DNA of 55,627 nt, taken from a bacterium (lineage in GTDB: Bacteria; SZUA-79; Acidulodesulfobacterales; Acidulodesulfobacteraceae). The stretch covers positions 1 to 55,627 of the forward strand of contig JAJYPL010000005.1 of the NCBI GenBank assembly GCA_021795355.1, in the 5' to 3' direction. The position numbers and the translations under genes are program-made. The notes under the pieces are model-generated. The model saw only the letters and a list, made by a program, of their open reading frames with translations, did not search any database and was not told where the DNA came from. This document shows positions 32,651 through 42,203 of this stretch, one piece after another (within the stretch, counting starts at the first letter, position 1; every line of letters begins with the position of its first letter).

Positions 32651-34191
32651 AAAGAAGCTGCGGAATAATTGGCAAAATTAATAAATAATTGAGGATAAAC
32701 GCCCATTATAAGGGTAAAAAACAGGCATATTATTATTGCCAGCATTATTCCTTCACTTATATTTCCGTTAACTATACCGTAATTTTTACCTTCGGCCGCT
32801 ATGCATGAAACGGAAGAATCTTCCTTATCCGGCATATACATTTTAACTATTATCTTAATATAGTAATATGCCGCAAATGCGCTGTTAAGCAAAGCGATAA
32901 AAACTAACCAGTAATAGCCGGATTTTACGGCAGCCGAAAATACGTAAAATTTTCCCATAAATCCTCCGGTTACGGGTATTCCCGCAAGAGACAGCATAAA
33001 AAAAGCCATGGCTGCAGAAATAAACGGATATTTATACCCTACGCCTGAATATTTTTTTACGTCTAAAGAAACTATATCGGAATTTTCAAATATTATAACT
33101 ACGGCAAAAGCTCCTGCCGTCATAAAAATATATGCAAAAAGATAAAAAAGGGTTCCGGAATAACCGTAAAAACCGCCGCCTATTATTCCTACAAGTATGT
33201 AACCGGCTTGAGCTATCGAAGAATAGGCTAAAAGCCTTTTAATGTTCGAAGATAAAATAGCCGCTATATTTCCGAAAGTCATCGACAAAACGGCAAGTAT
33301 CCAGAGAATATCGTTGAAATTGATAACGTTGAAATTATAAATAAGCAGATAAATTCTTAAAAATATTGCAAAAGCTGCAACTTTTATTCCGGTTGCCATA
33401 AAAGAGGTTATCGGAGTAGGCGCTCCGTCGTAAGCATCAGGAGTCCATGCATGAAAAGGAAATAAAGACATTTTAAAGGCTAATCCTACCGTAAACAATA
33501 AAAGCCCTATAGTAAGATATTCGCCCATACCGTTTAAAATAGACGCACTGCCGTGTTTAACGTAAGAAATGTTTTCCAAATATGTATGTATGGAATTTAA
33601 GTTCAGGTGTCCGACTGCGGCGTAAATAAAAACAGAGCCGAAAATTAAAAATGCGGATGCGAAAGTTCCCAGTATAAGATATTTAAGCGCCGCTTCGGTA
33701 CTACGCGTGTTTCCCCTTATATATCCGGTAAGTATATATGCGCAAATAGACATAAATTCTAAAGATATAAAGACCATTATTAAATTATTGGACGACACCA
33801 AAAACATCATCGCCGATATTCCGAAAAGAATAATACTATAATATTCGGGGTAAGGCACATCGAAATTTTCTATATAATCCTTAGAAACAAGGACGGTCAA
33901 AAAACCGGACAACAAAATGGCGATAAATAAAAATACGTCGTAGCCGTTAAATACTACCGACCCGTAAAATCCCGTCAAATTTTTTCCCGACAGCATAACG
34001 ACGTATAAAATAGAAAACGCTATGCCGATTAAAGACAGATAATACGAATTTTTACCTTTTGCTATTTTCTCAAAAAACGTTAAAAATAGCACGATAAAGG
34101 CAAATAGTATTATTACCGCTTCCGGTATAATGCTTATCATGCTTTTTTCCAAAGAATTTAACCCGTATATTGCAGGCATAATATTATGCAT
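32638..34191 (-). CDS. nuoN: NADH-quinone oxidoreductase subunit N
   Basis: The product (517 residues) is an antiporter-like, proton-pumping subunit of complex I with about 14 membrane helices. Family segments: SLEFMSICAYILTGY, EAALKYLILGTFASAFLIFG, the helix-7 region with KMSLFPFHAWTPDAYDGAPTP and the AYSSIAQAGYI loop. Lysine and glutamate residues of the proton path are present. It overlaps nuoM by eight bases. Last nuo gene, inner membrane. Confidence 0.96.
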   Translation of the reverse strand: MHNIMPAIYGLNSLEKSMISIIPEAVIILFAFIVLFLTFFEKIAKGKNSYYLSLIGIAFSILYVVMLSGKNLTGFYGSVVFNGYDVFLFIAILLSGFLTVLVSKDYIENFDVPYPEYYSIILFGISAMMFLVSSNNLIMVFISLEFMSICAYILTGYIRGNTRSTEAALKYLILGTFASAFLIFGSVFIYAAVGHLNLNSIHTYLENISYVKHGSASILNGMGEYLTIGLLLFTVGLAFKMSLFPFHAWTPDAYDGAPTPITSFMATGIKVAAFAIFLRIYLLIYNFNVINFNDILWILAVLSMTFGNIAAILSSNIKRLLAYSSIAQAGYILVGIIGGGFYGYSGTLFYLFAYIFMTAGAFAVVIIFENSDIVSLDVKKYSGVGYKYPFISAAMAFFMLSLAGIPVTGGFMGKFYVFSAAVKSGYYWLVFIALLNSAFAAYYYIKIIVKMYMPDKEDSSVSCIAAEGKNYGIVNGNISEGIMLAIIICLFFTLIMGVYPQLFINFANYSAASLCKI

Positions 34192-35743
34192 TGGATAACC
34201 CCGTCTTTATTTTTATGGCATTATATAAAATCTTGTGATGATTCAGCATCGTTAAAAAATGTAAAACCGAAGGACCTATTCTGTCTAAAAAAGGAGATGG
34301 ATAAAATCCCATTAAAAACATTAATATTATTAAAGGCAAGACGGTTATAATTTCCCTAAGGTTCATATCGTCGAAAAACTCGAGATGATGATCGTATGGA
34401 GCAGTTTGATCGTGCGGATCCTGAAACATAACTCTCTGAAACATCCACAATAAGTAAACCGCCGCAAAAATAATGCCGCTGGTTGCTATAATCGTCAAAA
34501 CAGGATAAGAGCGGAACGAACCTATTAAAATTAAAAATTCGCCGATAAAACCGTTTAAACCCGGCAACCCGACGGAAGCCAGAACGGAAGTTAAAAATAA
34601 AACCGTTAAAATAGGAGCTTTTTTAGCTATGCCTCCTAAATCTTTAATCTGCCGAGTATGCATTCTTTCATAAATCATACCTACAAAAAGAAATAACGCT
34701 CCGGTATCAATCCCGTGGTTTAAAAGCTGATAAACAGCTCCGTTTATACTTACCGCGGTCAAAGCAAACAATCCTACCATTATAAAACCCATATGCGAAA
34801 CGCTGGAAAATGCGACCAATCTTTTAAGGTCTTTCTGAACTATAGAAACAAACGCCCCGTATAAAATGCCTATAACACCGATTACTACGATATATGGAGC
34901 TAAAATTAGCGCTGCATTCGGCAGTAAAGGTATGGCAAACCTAAAAAATCCATAAATTCCGAACTTCAATAAAACGCCGGCAAGTATAACGCTTCCGGCT
35001 GTCGGCGCTTCGGTATGCGCGTCAGGAAGCCAAGTATGAAACGGGAAAATGGGAACTTTAATTGCGAATCCAAGAAATAACGCTATAAACAGCAATATCT
35101 GCAAACCGACGGGAATATGGGTATTATACAGCCTCATTAAATTGAACGTAAAATTGCCGGTCTGTTCATAATGTATTATAAATATATAAATTATGCCGAA
35201 CAGCATGATCAAAGAGCCTGCAAGGGTATAAAGAAAAAACTTTACCGCAGAATATATTCTTTTTCCGGTACCCCACATTCCTATAATAAAATACATAGGT
35301 ATTAGCATGAATTCCCAAAAAACATAAAACAACAGAACATCTAACGCCGCAAAAGTACCTATCATGAAAGTCTCTAACAGAAGCATTAAGATAACGAATT
35401 CTTTAACGTGGTCTTTTATATATCTGTAACTTGACAGCAAGGATACGAACGTCAATAAAGTGGTCAAAAGAATTAAAAAAAGACTTACGCCGTCAATACC
35501 CAAAAAATAAGACGCGCCGAACGACGGAATCCAGTTAAATTTTTCTATGAATTGAAACTTATACGTATCCGGCTTAAAATAAATAAATAAATAATAAGAA
35601 GCGATAAACTCAACGAGCGACAACAAAGTCGCAAGGTTTCTTAAAAGCCCTTCATTTTTCTTATTTATAGGCAGTAATATCAATACGGCGACGGCTGGGA
35701 AAAAAATCAGTATAGTTAAAATGTATTTCATAAAAAAAGCCAT
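34184..35743 (-). CDS. nuoM: NADH-quinone oxidoreductase subunit M
   Basis: The product (519 residues) is an antiporter-like complex I subunit. Seen: FLGIDGVSLFLILLTTLL, FWEFMLIPMYFIIGMWG, KVPIFPFHTWLPDAHTEAPTAGSVILAG and VAFSSVSHMGFIMVG. All are standard for NuoM. About 14 membrane helices. The last bases overlap the start of nuoN. It pumps protons in the membrane arm. Confidence 0.97.
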   Translation of the reverse strand: MAFFMKYILTILIFFPAVAVLILLPINKKNEGLLRNLATLLSLVEFIASYYLFIYFKPDTYKFQFIEKFNWIPSFGASYFLGIDGVSLFLILLTTLLTFVSLLSSYRYIKDHVKEFVILMLLLETFMIGTFAALDVLLFYVFWEFMLIPMYFIIGMWGTGKRIYSAVKFFLYTLAGSLIMLFGIIYIFIIHYEQTGNFTFNLMRLYNTHIPVGLQILLFIALFLGFAIKVPIFPFHTWLPDAHTEAPTAGSVILAGVLLKFGIYGFFRFAIPLLPNAALILAPYIVVIGVIGILYGAFVSIVQKDLKRLVAFSSVSHMGFIMVGLFALTAVSINGAVYQLLNHGIDTGALFLFVGMIYERMHTRQIKDLGGIAKKAPILTVLFLTSVLASVGLPGLNGFIGEFLILIGSFRSYPVLTIIATSGIIFAAVYLLWMFQRVMFQDPHDQTAPYDHHLEFFDDMNLREIITVLPLIILMFLMGFYPSPFLDRIGPSVLHFLTMLNHHKILYNAIKIKTGLSNA

Positions 35744-35801
35744 TTTTTATATCCTTTATAGTTTATATGTTATCCTTACCGCGTTAATTTTTATATTGTA
35801 A

Positions 35802-37685
35802 TTACCTGATAAAATAATAAAAAAGAACCGCCGCTACGCCTATTGAAATCGTCAAGAGATAACTCATCAGCATACCGTTTTGAATCTTTCTCGCTTTAAC
35901 CGAAAAACTTCCAAATGCTCCGGCAATTCCGTTAACGGCGCCGTCTATTATCTTAATATCCACTACTTTCCAGAGAAAATCGAAAAAAACAAGAAGAGGT
36001 TTAACTATCAAAAAATTATATATTTCGTCTATATAAACTTTATTGTATGAAAGCGCATACACAGGCTTGAATATAGTCTTTATTTTTTCAGGATCTACAG
36101 CCTTTTTAATATACAATAAATAAGCTATATATATTCCGATTAAACCCGCAGCTACGGAAATTGAACTAAGAACATACCAAGGCATACCGTTAACTGCAGG
36201 AGCAAAATTTTTTGCATTCTGAAAATCGACGTTTAAAAAATTGTAAAATACGGAATGATTAAAAGGGGGTATTCCCAGAAATCCTATTGTTAACGCAAAA
36301 AAAGCCATTATAATCATAGGTACCGTCATAATTTTAGGAGATTCATGGACATGCAAGTTTTTGTCCACTTTGGACTCTGAAAAGAAAGCTAAAAATATCA
36401 GCCTGAAAATATAAAAAGCCGTCATTAACGCAGTTATCTCCCCAATAACCCATGCAAAGTAAAAACCCTTATTATAAACATCCGCTAATATAGCATCTTT
36501 AGAGAAAAATCCGGAAAAAGGGGGAATCCCCGATAGAGCGAGACCGCCTACTATGAAAGTAATTGCGGTAGTTTTCATTTTTGAGTATAATCCGCCCATT
36601 TTTCTTAAATCCAATTCTCCGGAAAGTCCGTGCATTACGCTGCCGGCAGTTAAAAAAAGCAGTCCTTTAAAAATAGCGTGGGATATAAGATGAAACATGC
36701 CTGCCGTATATGAACCTATACCTACCGCCATAAACATATAACCTAACTGGCTAACCGTGGAATATGCAACTATCCTTTTTATATCGTATTGAGTAAGAGC
36801 GATAAACGCGGCAAAAAATGCGGTGAACGTTCCTACTATAAGAACTACTTCCGAAGCTGTATGAGAATATGAAAACAACACGTGAAATCTTGCTATCATA
36901 TATACGCCGGCGGTGACCATAGTGGCGGCATGTATTAATGCGCTGACCGGAGTAGGTCCCTCCATTGCATCGGGAAGCCATACATGTAAAGGAAATTGGG
37001 CTGATTTTCCTACGGCGCCTGCAAACAACAACAGCGCTATAACGGTTACGGTCAACGTCGGCATAGTCGGAACCATGGCAAATATTTTTTCGTAATTAAG
37101 TGTTTTAGTCGACATAAATAAAAGAAATATTCCCGTAGCAAAACCAAAATCGCCGACTCTGTTTACTATAAAAGCTTTTTTGCCGGCATCGGAAGCAGAT
37201 TTTTTTTCATACCAGAAACCGATGAGTATGTATGAACAAAATCCGACCGCTTCCCAAAATACGTAGAGCAATAGCACGTTATTAGACATAACGAGCATAA
37301 TCATTGAAAACACGAACAGGTTTAAAAACGAAAAATATCTTGAAAACCCCTTATCGTCCTGCATGTATCCTATAGAGTATATATGAACTAAGGTGCTCAC
37401 CCCCGTAACCATAACGAGCATAATTACGGAAAGCCTGTCGATAACGGCAGAAACTCCTACTTTTAAAGTTCCTGCATGCACCCATGGATAAAGAGTATCG
37501 GTAAAACCGTGGGAATATGCGACTATAAAAAACAGAATAACGGACAGAATAAAGGATATTCCTATGAAAGCACTGGCCAAATATCCGGAAAATCCTTTAA
37601 AATATCTTCCGAATAAACCCCATAACAGCCATCCGGCAAGCGGAAATAACGGAATGAGCCACGTAATAGATGTTTTGAAATCCAT
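35802..37685 (-). CDS. nuoL: NADH-quinone oxidoreductase subunit L
   Basis: The product (627 residues) is the distal antiporter-like complex I subunit. Motifs: VFWEAVGFCSYILIGFWYEK, SAQFPLHVWLPDAMEGPTPVSALIHAATMVTAGVYM, IVAYSTVSQLGYM and the C-terminal long amphipathic lateral helix region with ILADVYNKGF. The length is full, so the lateral helix is intact. It lies 21 bases after nuoK and 58 bases before nuoM. Confidence 0.97.
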   Translation of the reverse strand: MDFKTSITWLIPLFPLAGWLLWGLFGRYFKGFSGYLASAFIGISFILSVILFFIVAYSHGFTDTLYPWVHAGTLKVGVSAVIDRLSVIMLVMVTGVSTLVHIYSIGYMQDDKGFSRYFSFLNLFVFSMIMLVMSNNVLLLYVFWEAVGFCSYILIGFWYEKKSASDAGKKAFIVNRVGDFGFATGIFLLFMSTKTLNYEKIFAMVPTMPTLTVTVIALLLFAGAVGKSAQFPLHVWLPDAMEGPTPVSALIHAATMVTAGVYMIARFHVLFSYSHTASEVVLIVGTFTAFFAAFIALTQYDIKRIVAYSTVSQLGYMFMAVGIGSYTAGMFHLISHAIFKGLLFLTAGSVMHGLSGELDLRKMGGLYSKMKTTAITFIVGGLALSGIPPFSGFFSKDAILADVYNKGFYFAWVIGEITALMTAFYIFRLIFLAFFSESKVDKNLHVHESPKIMTVPMIIMAFFALTIGFLGIPPFNHSVFYNFLNVDFQNAKNFAPAVNGMPWYVLSSISVAAGLIGIYIAYLLYIKKAVDPEKIKTIFKPVYALSYNKVYIDEIYNFLIVKPLLVFFDFLWKVVDIKIIDGAVNGIAGAFGSFSVKARKIQNGMLMSYLLTISIGVAAVLFYYFIR

Positions 37686-37705
37686 TTTATTAACTACCTT
37701 TTAAA

Positions 37706-37999
37706 TTAATTTTTTAACTCGTTTGCTTTATCCATATCCACAGTTCCTTTTTCCCTGTAAAAAGCGACTATAATGCCAAGAGCTACCGCGGCTTCGGCAG
37801 CCGCTACCACCATTACGAAAATAACGAATACGTCGCCGGAAATAAGATTTAAACGGTTCGATACCGCCACAAAACCGAGATTTGCGGCATTAAACATCAG
37901 CTCTAAGCTCATAAAAACAATTATTAAATTTTTCCGCATAAGAACGCCCAATGCGCCTATACAAAAAATAATTCCAGCCACTATCAAATAATTATTCAT
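37706..37999 (-). CDS. nuoK: NADH-quinone oxidoreductase subunit K
   Basis: The 97-residue product has three membrane helices and the invariant glutamates in FMSLELMFNAANL and AAEAAVALGIIVAFYR. Standard size. It is an integral part of the complex I membrane arm between nuoJ and nuoL. Confidence 0.96.
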   Translation of the reverse strand: MNNYLIVAGIIFCIGALGVLMRKNLIIVFMSLELMFNAANLGFVAVSNRLNLISGDVFVIFVMVVAAAEAAVALGIIVAFYREKGTVDMDKANELKN

Positions 38000-38028
38000 A
38001 TATTTATCACCCGACTTACAGCCGTCGT

Positions 38029-38532
38029 TTAAAGTTTTTTCTTAGCAAATAAATATGCCCCTATAATTGCTACAAAAAGAAGTATAGAAGCAATTTCAAA
38101 AGACAGAGTATATTTAGTAAATAAAAATTGCCCTATGACCTGCGTATTGCCTATCTTATTTATTACGGCGTGGGTAAATATGCCGGTAGGCTTTTTGGTC
38201 TTTCCGCCTACCGTATATATAACTATTTCCGCAAACAAAACTACTGCAATTACGATTCCGATAATTTTCTGATGAAAATCCGTCTTTACGGCGTTTAATC
38301 TTGAAATATTTAACAGCATTATAACCAATACTACAAGAACCATTATCGCTCCGGCATAAACCAGTATCTGCATAACGGCAAGAAACTGCATATCTAAAAG
38401 CACGTAAAAACCTGCAAGCGCAAAAAAACAAAGTACTAAATAAAGCGCCGAAGTCAATGGATTTTTCATAGATATAACCATCAACGCAGAAAAAATAGCT
38501 ATAAAAGCAAATATGTAGAAAAGTGCTTCCAC
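38029..38532 (-). CDS. nuoJ: NADH-quinone oxidoreductase subunit J
   Basis: The product (167 residues) has five membrane helices and family segments NPLTSALYLVLCFFALAGFYVLLDMQFLAVMQILVYAGAIMVL near the N-terminus. The tail (SFEIASILLFVAIIGAYLFAKKKL) is typical. Gene order I-J-K is conserved. Confidence 0.95.
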   Translation of the reverse strand: MEALFYIFAFIAIFSALMVISMKNPLTSALYLVLCFFALAGFYVLLDMQFLAVMQILVYAGAIMVLVVLVIMLLNISRLNAVKTDFHQKIIGIVIAVVLFAEIVIYTVGGKTKKPTGIFTHAVINKIGNTQVIGQFLFTKYTLSFEIASILLFVAIIGAYLFAKKKL

Positions 38533-38550
38533 TATTAATTACCTCAAATT

Positions 38551-39066
38551 TTATCTAGATTTAATTAGTTTATCTATACCGTAAATGCCTTCGTCTCTGG
38601 TATAAAAAGCAACCTCGTAATCCGTTCCCAAGCTGATAGCTTCCTCGGGACATATTTCTTCGCAGTAGCCGCAGCATATGCATCTCAATAAATCAATTTC
38701 GAATGAAGCAGGATGTCGCCTTCCGTCGTTGTAAATTCCTTTTTTTAAATTATCTAAGCTGTGGTTATGTTTTTGCCTTTCCGTAAGTTCGTGTTCTATT
38801 CCGTAGTCAACGTAACCGGCTTTTATCTTTATAGCTTCCGACGGACAGACGGTCTGGCATAAAATACAAGCTACACATCTTAAAGAACCGTCCCCGTTAA
38901 CGTTTAGATGAGGAAAAGCCCTAAATCTTTCGGCTATCGTAAGACGTTCCCTTGGGTACTGAAAAGTTACAGGTTTTTGAAAAAAAGTTTTAATAGTCGT
39001 TTTAAGGCCGATTAAAAAATTTTTAGAAATCTCCAAAATCGACTTTTCTTGTTTTTGGGTATTCAT
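38551..39066 (-). CDS. nuoI: NADH-quinone oxidoreductase subunit I
   Basis: The product (171 residues) carries the two [4Fe-4S] clusters N6a and N6b: CVACILCQTVCPSEAI and CICCGYCEEICPEEAI. It hands electrons toward NuoB. An N-terminal amphipathic helix attaches it to the membrane arm. Lies 18 bases before nuoJ and four bases after nuoH. Confidence 0.96.
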   Translation of the reverse strand: MNTQKQEKSILEISKNFLIGLKTTIKTFFQKPVTFQYPRERLTIAERFRAFPHLNVNGDGSLRCVACILCQTVCPSEAIKIKAGYVDYGIEHELTERQKHNHSLDNLKKGIYNDGRRHPASFEIDLLRCICCGYCEEICPEEAISLGTDYEVAFYTRDEGIYGIDKLIKSR

Positions 39067-39069
39067 TTA

Positions 39070-40056
39070 TTATCCTTTAAGCAAAACCATTACGAATCCT
39101 GTTACTATTATATTTGCAAGAGCTACAGGAAGCAGAAACTTCCATCCGAAATCCATAAGTTCGTCGTATCTAAGCCTTGGATACGTCCATCTCAGCCATA
39201 AATAAATAAGTATTATAAAAAACACTTTTATCAAAAACCATACAACCGGCGGCAAAAAAGGACCCTGCCAGCCGCCCAGAAACAAAGTCACAATTACTGC
39301 ACTGTTTACCACCATCTGAGCATATTCGCCGATAAAGTAGAAAGCAAATTCCATACTGGAGTATTCAGTGTGAAAACCGGCTACTATTTCTCCTTCAGCC
39401 TCTCCTATATCAAAAGGAACCCTGTTCATTTCGGCGGTTGAAGCGATTAAATAAAGCAGAAATCCTACAGGCTGATAAACTATAAACCATATATGCGACT
39501 GTTCGGAAACTATTTTAGATAAGCTTAAGTCTCCCGCAATCATTATTATGCCTATTATAGAAAGTACGAGAGCGATTTCGTAGCTTACCATCTGAGCGGC
39601 TGTCCTTATCCCTCCAAGAAGAGAGTATTTGCTGTTAGATGCCCAACCGCCTATAACGACTCCGTAAACGCCGAGCGAGGTCAGTGCAAGAATAAAAAGA
39701 ACCCCGACGTTTACATCCGTTACTTGAAGAGGAACGATATGCCCCATAATTTTTAACGGCGCGCCGAACGGGATAACGGCAAAAGTAGTTAAAGCCGGTA
39801 TAACTACTAATATTGGAGCCAAAATAAATAAAAACTTATTGGCGTCGCTCGGTATAATATCTTCTTTAAAAAATAGTTTAATGCCGTCGGCTATCGGCTG
39901 CAGCAACCCGTGAAATCCGGCTTCCATCGGACCCATTCTGTTTTGTATCCTTGCCGCAATTTTGCGTTCTAAGAGGGTTAAATAAGCGGCGGACAACAGC
40001 AGTCCGACAAACACTATTAATATTTTAATAACTTCAGCGATAAGCCAAAAGAGCAT
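39070..40056 (-). CDS. nuoH: NADH-quinone oxidoreductase subunit H
   Basis: The product (328 residues) has eight membrane helices and forms the quinone chamber with NuoB and NuoD. Seen: ERKIAARIQNRMGPMEAGFHGLLQPIADGIKLFFKEDI, EMNRVPFDIGEAEGEIVAGFHTEYSSMEFAFYFIGEY and WLRWTYPRLRYDELM. The acidic quinone-access residues are kept. Lies four bases before nuoI. Confidence 0.97.
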   Translation of the reverse strand: MLFWLIAEVIKILIVFVGLLLSAAYLTLLERKIAARIQNRMGPMEAGFHGLLQPIADGIKLFFKEDIIPSDANKFLFILAPILVVIPALTTFAVIPFGAPLKIMGHIVPLQVTDVNVGVLFILALTSLGVYGVVIGGWASNSKYSLLGGIRTAAQMVSYEIALVLSIIGIIMIAGDLSLSKIVSEQSHIWFIVYQPVGFLLYLIASTAEMNRVPFDIGEAEGEIVAGFHTEYSSMEFAFYFIGEYAQMVVNSAVIVTLFLGGWQGPFLPPVVWFLIKVFFIILIYLWLRWTYPRLRYDELMDFGWKFLLPVALANIIVTGFVMVLLKG

Positions 40057-40070
40057 TTTTATAATACCTT

Positions 40071-42194
40071 TTAATAATATAATTTTGTTCTATCGTTATA
40101 GTAAAATTTGCTTCTGCCTTTAATTTTATTGTAATATATCACGTTTCCGCTTTTAATTGAATTAAAAAAATCTTCGGTATCGTCCAAATTATATGCATTA
40201 TTCATTTTACCGGAAATTTCGGCAAATACGTCTATTAAATTATATCTGTAAATTCCAAAATTAAATTCGTTATTTATGTTTATGGTTTTACCCTCAAAAT
40301 TTTCATAGTATGTATTTTTTTCCTCCAAAAAATCTTTAACGGGTATAACAACATCCGCCATAGCCGACAAAAGGCTTGTTTTAGAAGAAAAAACGGCTAA
40401 AAATTCTAAATTTGAACTGTAGCGTATTATTTCTTTTCCGTAATCGTCGTCTTGTATATCTCCTATATATACAAGATTTTTAATTCTGCCTGTGTCGAGA
40501 CCGGCAATTATTTCTTTAAAACTATACGCATTTCCGGAAGGGTAAATACCCGCATGCAGCAATCCTCTATAATTCGACGGCTTCACGAGAGGGAACAAAT
40601 ACACCGATTTTTCCTGCTCGCGCAAAAATTTAATAATTTCCTGGAATATTAAAAAATCATTATCCATATCTATAGAAGACATAACGGAATCGCCTATTAT
40701 AAAAGAAATACAACCTGCATCCGCTATTACTTCTATAATTGATTTGCATTCATCGTCTAAATCGGTTTGCTCATTATACAGACTCATTCGCATTTTATTT
40801 AAATAAGTTTTTAAAAATGCTCCGTCGATATCTTTCTTAGAGCAGGCAATATCTTCAAACCTTGAAAAAGAACGAATCCTGCCGGCCTTCCCTGTTTTCG
40901 GATTTACTATAAAAAGCCTTCCTCCGTGTTCTCTGCGCGTTTTTAAAATGTTATACGCCGCAAACGGAATCTCGTCTTCTATACTGCCGAAATATAACAT
41001 GACTTCAGAATTTTTAATATCGTTTATGTCGAAATATTCTCCGGAAGGGAATAATCTTTTAAAATTTAATAAATTTTTCCTATAAAGTTCTGAAGCGGCA
41101 ATATCAAAATGTATAAGTTTCAAAGTATTCTTAGCAAATTCTAAAGAAGCCTTACCGCCGTTAATTGAAATATTAGGCGAAATTAAAACCGCCGTAGCGC
41201 CCTCCGCATTATTTTCTTTAATACCGTTCATTCTCAAACAAAACTCTTCTACGGCTTTATCTAACGTAACTTCTTCCGCGACCGCCTTTTTTTTGATATA
41301 AGGATTAGCAATATAATAGCTTTCGCAATCGCCGTTAATTGCGGAATAGAAAAAACCGGACTTGCAAAGGTATCCTCCGAAAGGAGCAGCAGTTCTCACT
41401 AAAGATTCATCGTGTCCGTATCTGTAATATTCAGTTCTGCAGGCGGCGGAACATTTATCGCAAATTGACGAAAAAGGCGTTTCCTGCCAGTATCTTTCTT
41501 TAAATTTTGAAGGTTTTGAAACTAAAGCGCCGACGGGACATACTTCAGCGCAGTTGCCGCAGTAATAGCAGTCTAAACGATCAGGTTCGACGGCAATTTC
41601 TTCAAAAGAACACCCTTCCGCCGGCTGAGAGCCAAGCTGAGTTTTAGTGTCGGTTTTAAGTCCTATATAACCGTTATTACCTTTGTCTTTCATCTGAAGG
41701 AAGGGATTGCCGTACATATCGCCGCAAACCCTTATACATCTCGAGCATAAAACACACCTTGTAGCGTTGTATTCTATTAAATCGCTTTTAAAAATTTTAG
41801 TCCTATCGGGATAAATTTTTTTGTCTTTTTGAGTAGTTACACTAAACTCAAATGTTAAATCCTGCAAAAGACAGTCTCCGGATTTGTCGCAAACCGGACA
41901 ATCCAGCGGATGATCTAATAGCAGTTGCGAAATAACTTCCTTTCTTATTTCCCATAATTTTTCGGTTTCGGTATATATTTCGTATCCTTCTTTAACCTTG
42001 GCAACGCAAGAAGGCAGCGGATTTTTTACGTCTTTCACCTCAACGACGCAAACCCTGCATGAACCTATCGGCTTGATTCTTTTTAGATAGCATAAAACGG
42101 GTATTTTAATTCCCGCCTGAGAGGCGGCTTCTAAGATGGTCAACCCTGACTGCGTTATAATTTTTTTTCCGTTTATAGTAATTTCTATATCCAT
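40071..42194 (-). CDS. nuoG: NADH-quinone oxidoreductase subunit G
   Basis: The product (707 residues) keeps the N-terminal iron-sulphur part of NuoG: [2Fe-2S] Cys35, Cys46, Cys49, Cys63; the His95-Cys99-Cys102-Cys108 cluster; and two further [4Fe-4S] sets at 147/150/153/157 and 209/212/215/219. The following part is a molybdopterin-type domain without obvious cofactor residues, weakly conserved and lysine-rich. It ends early compared with long NuoG forms. It is ten bases downstream of the NuoF-GltD fusion, which is its likely electron donor. Confidence 0.93.
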   Translation of the reverse strand: MDIEITINGKKIITQSGLTILEAASQAGIKIPVLCYLKRIKPIGSCRVCVVEVKDVKNPLPSCVAKVKEGYEIYTETEKLWEIRKEVISQLLLDHPLDCPVCDKSGDCLLQDLTFEFSVTTQKDKKIYPDRTKIFKSDLIEYNATRCVLCSRCIRVCGDMYGNPFLQMKDKGNNGYIGLKTDTKTQLGSQPAEGCSFEEIAVEPDRLDCYYCGNCAEVCPVGALVSKPSKFKERYWQETPFSSICDKCSAACRTEYYRYGHDESLVRTAAPFGGYLCKSGFFYSAINGDCESYYIANPYIKKKAVAEEVTLDKAVEEFCLRMNGIKENNAEGATAVLISPNISINGGKASLEFAKNTLKLIHFDIAASELYRKNLLNFKRLFPSGEYFDINDIKNSEVMLYFGSIEDEIPFAAYNILKTRREHGGRLFIVNPKTGKAGRIRSFSRFEDIACSKKDIDGAFLKTYLNKMRMSLYNEQTDLDDECKSIIEVIADAGCISFIIGDSVMSSIDMDNDFLIFQEIIKFLREQEKSVYLFPLVKPSNYRGLLHAGIYPSGNAYSFKEIIAGLDTGRIKNLVYIGDIQDDDYGKEIIRYSSNLEFLAVFSSKTSLLSAMADVVIPVKDFLEEKNTYYENFEGKTININNEFNFGIYRYNLIDVFAEISGKMNNAYNLDDTEDFFNSIKSGNVIYYNKIKGRSKFYYNDRTKLYY

Positions 42195-42203
42195 AATTAT
42201 GTC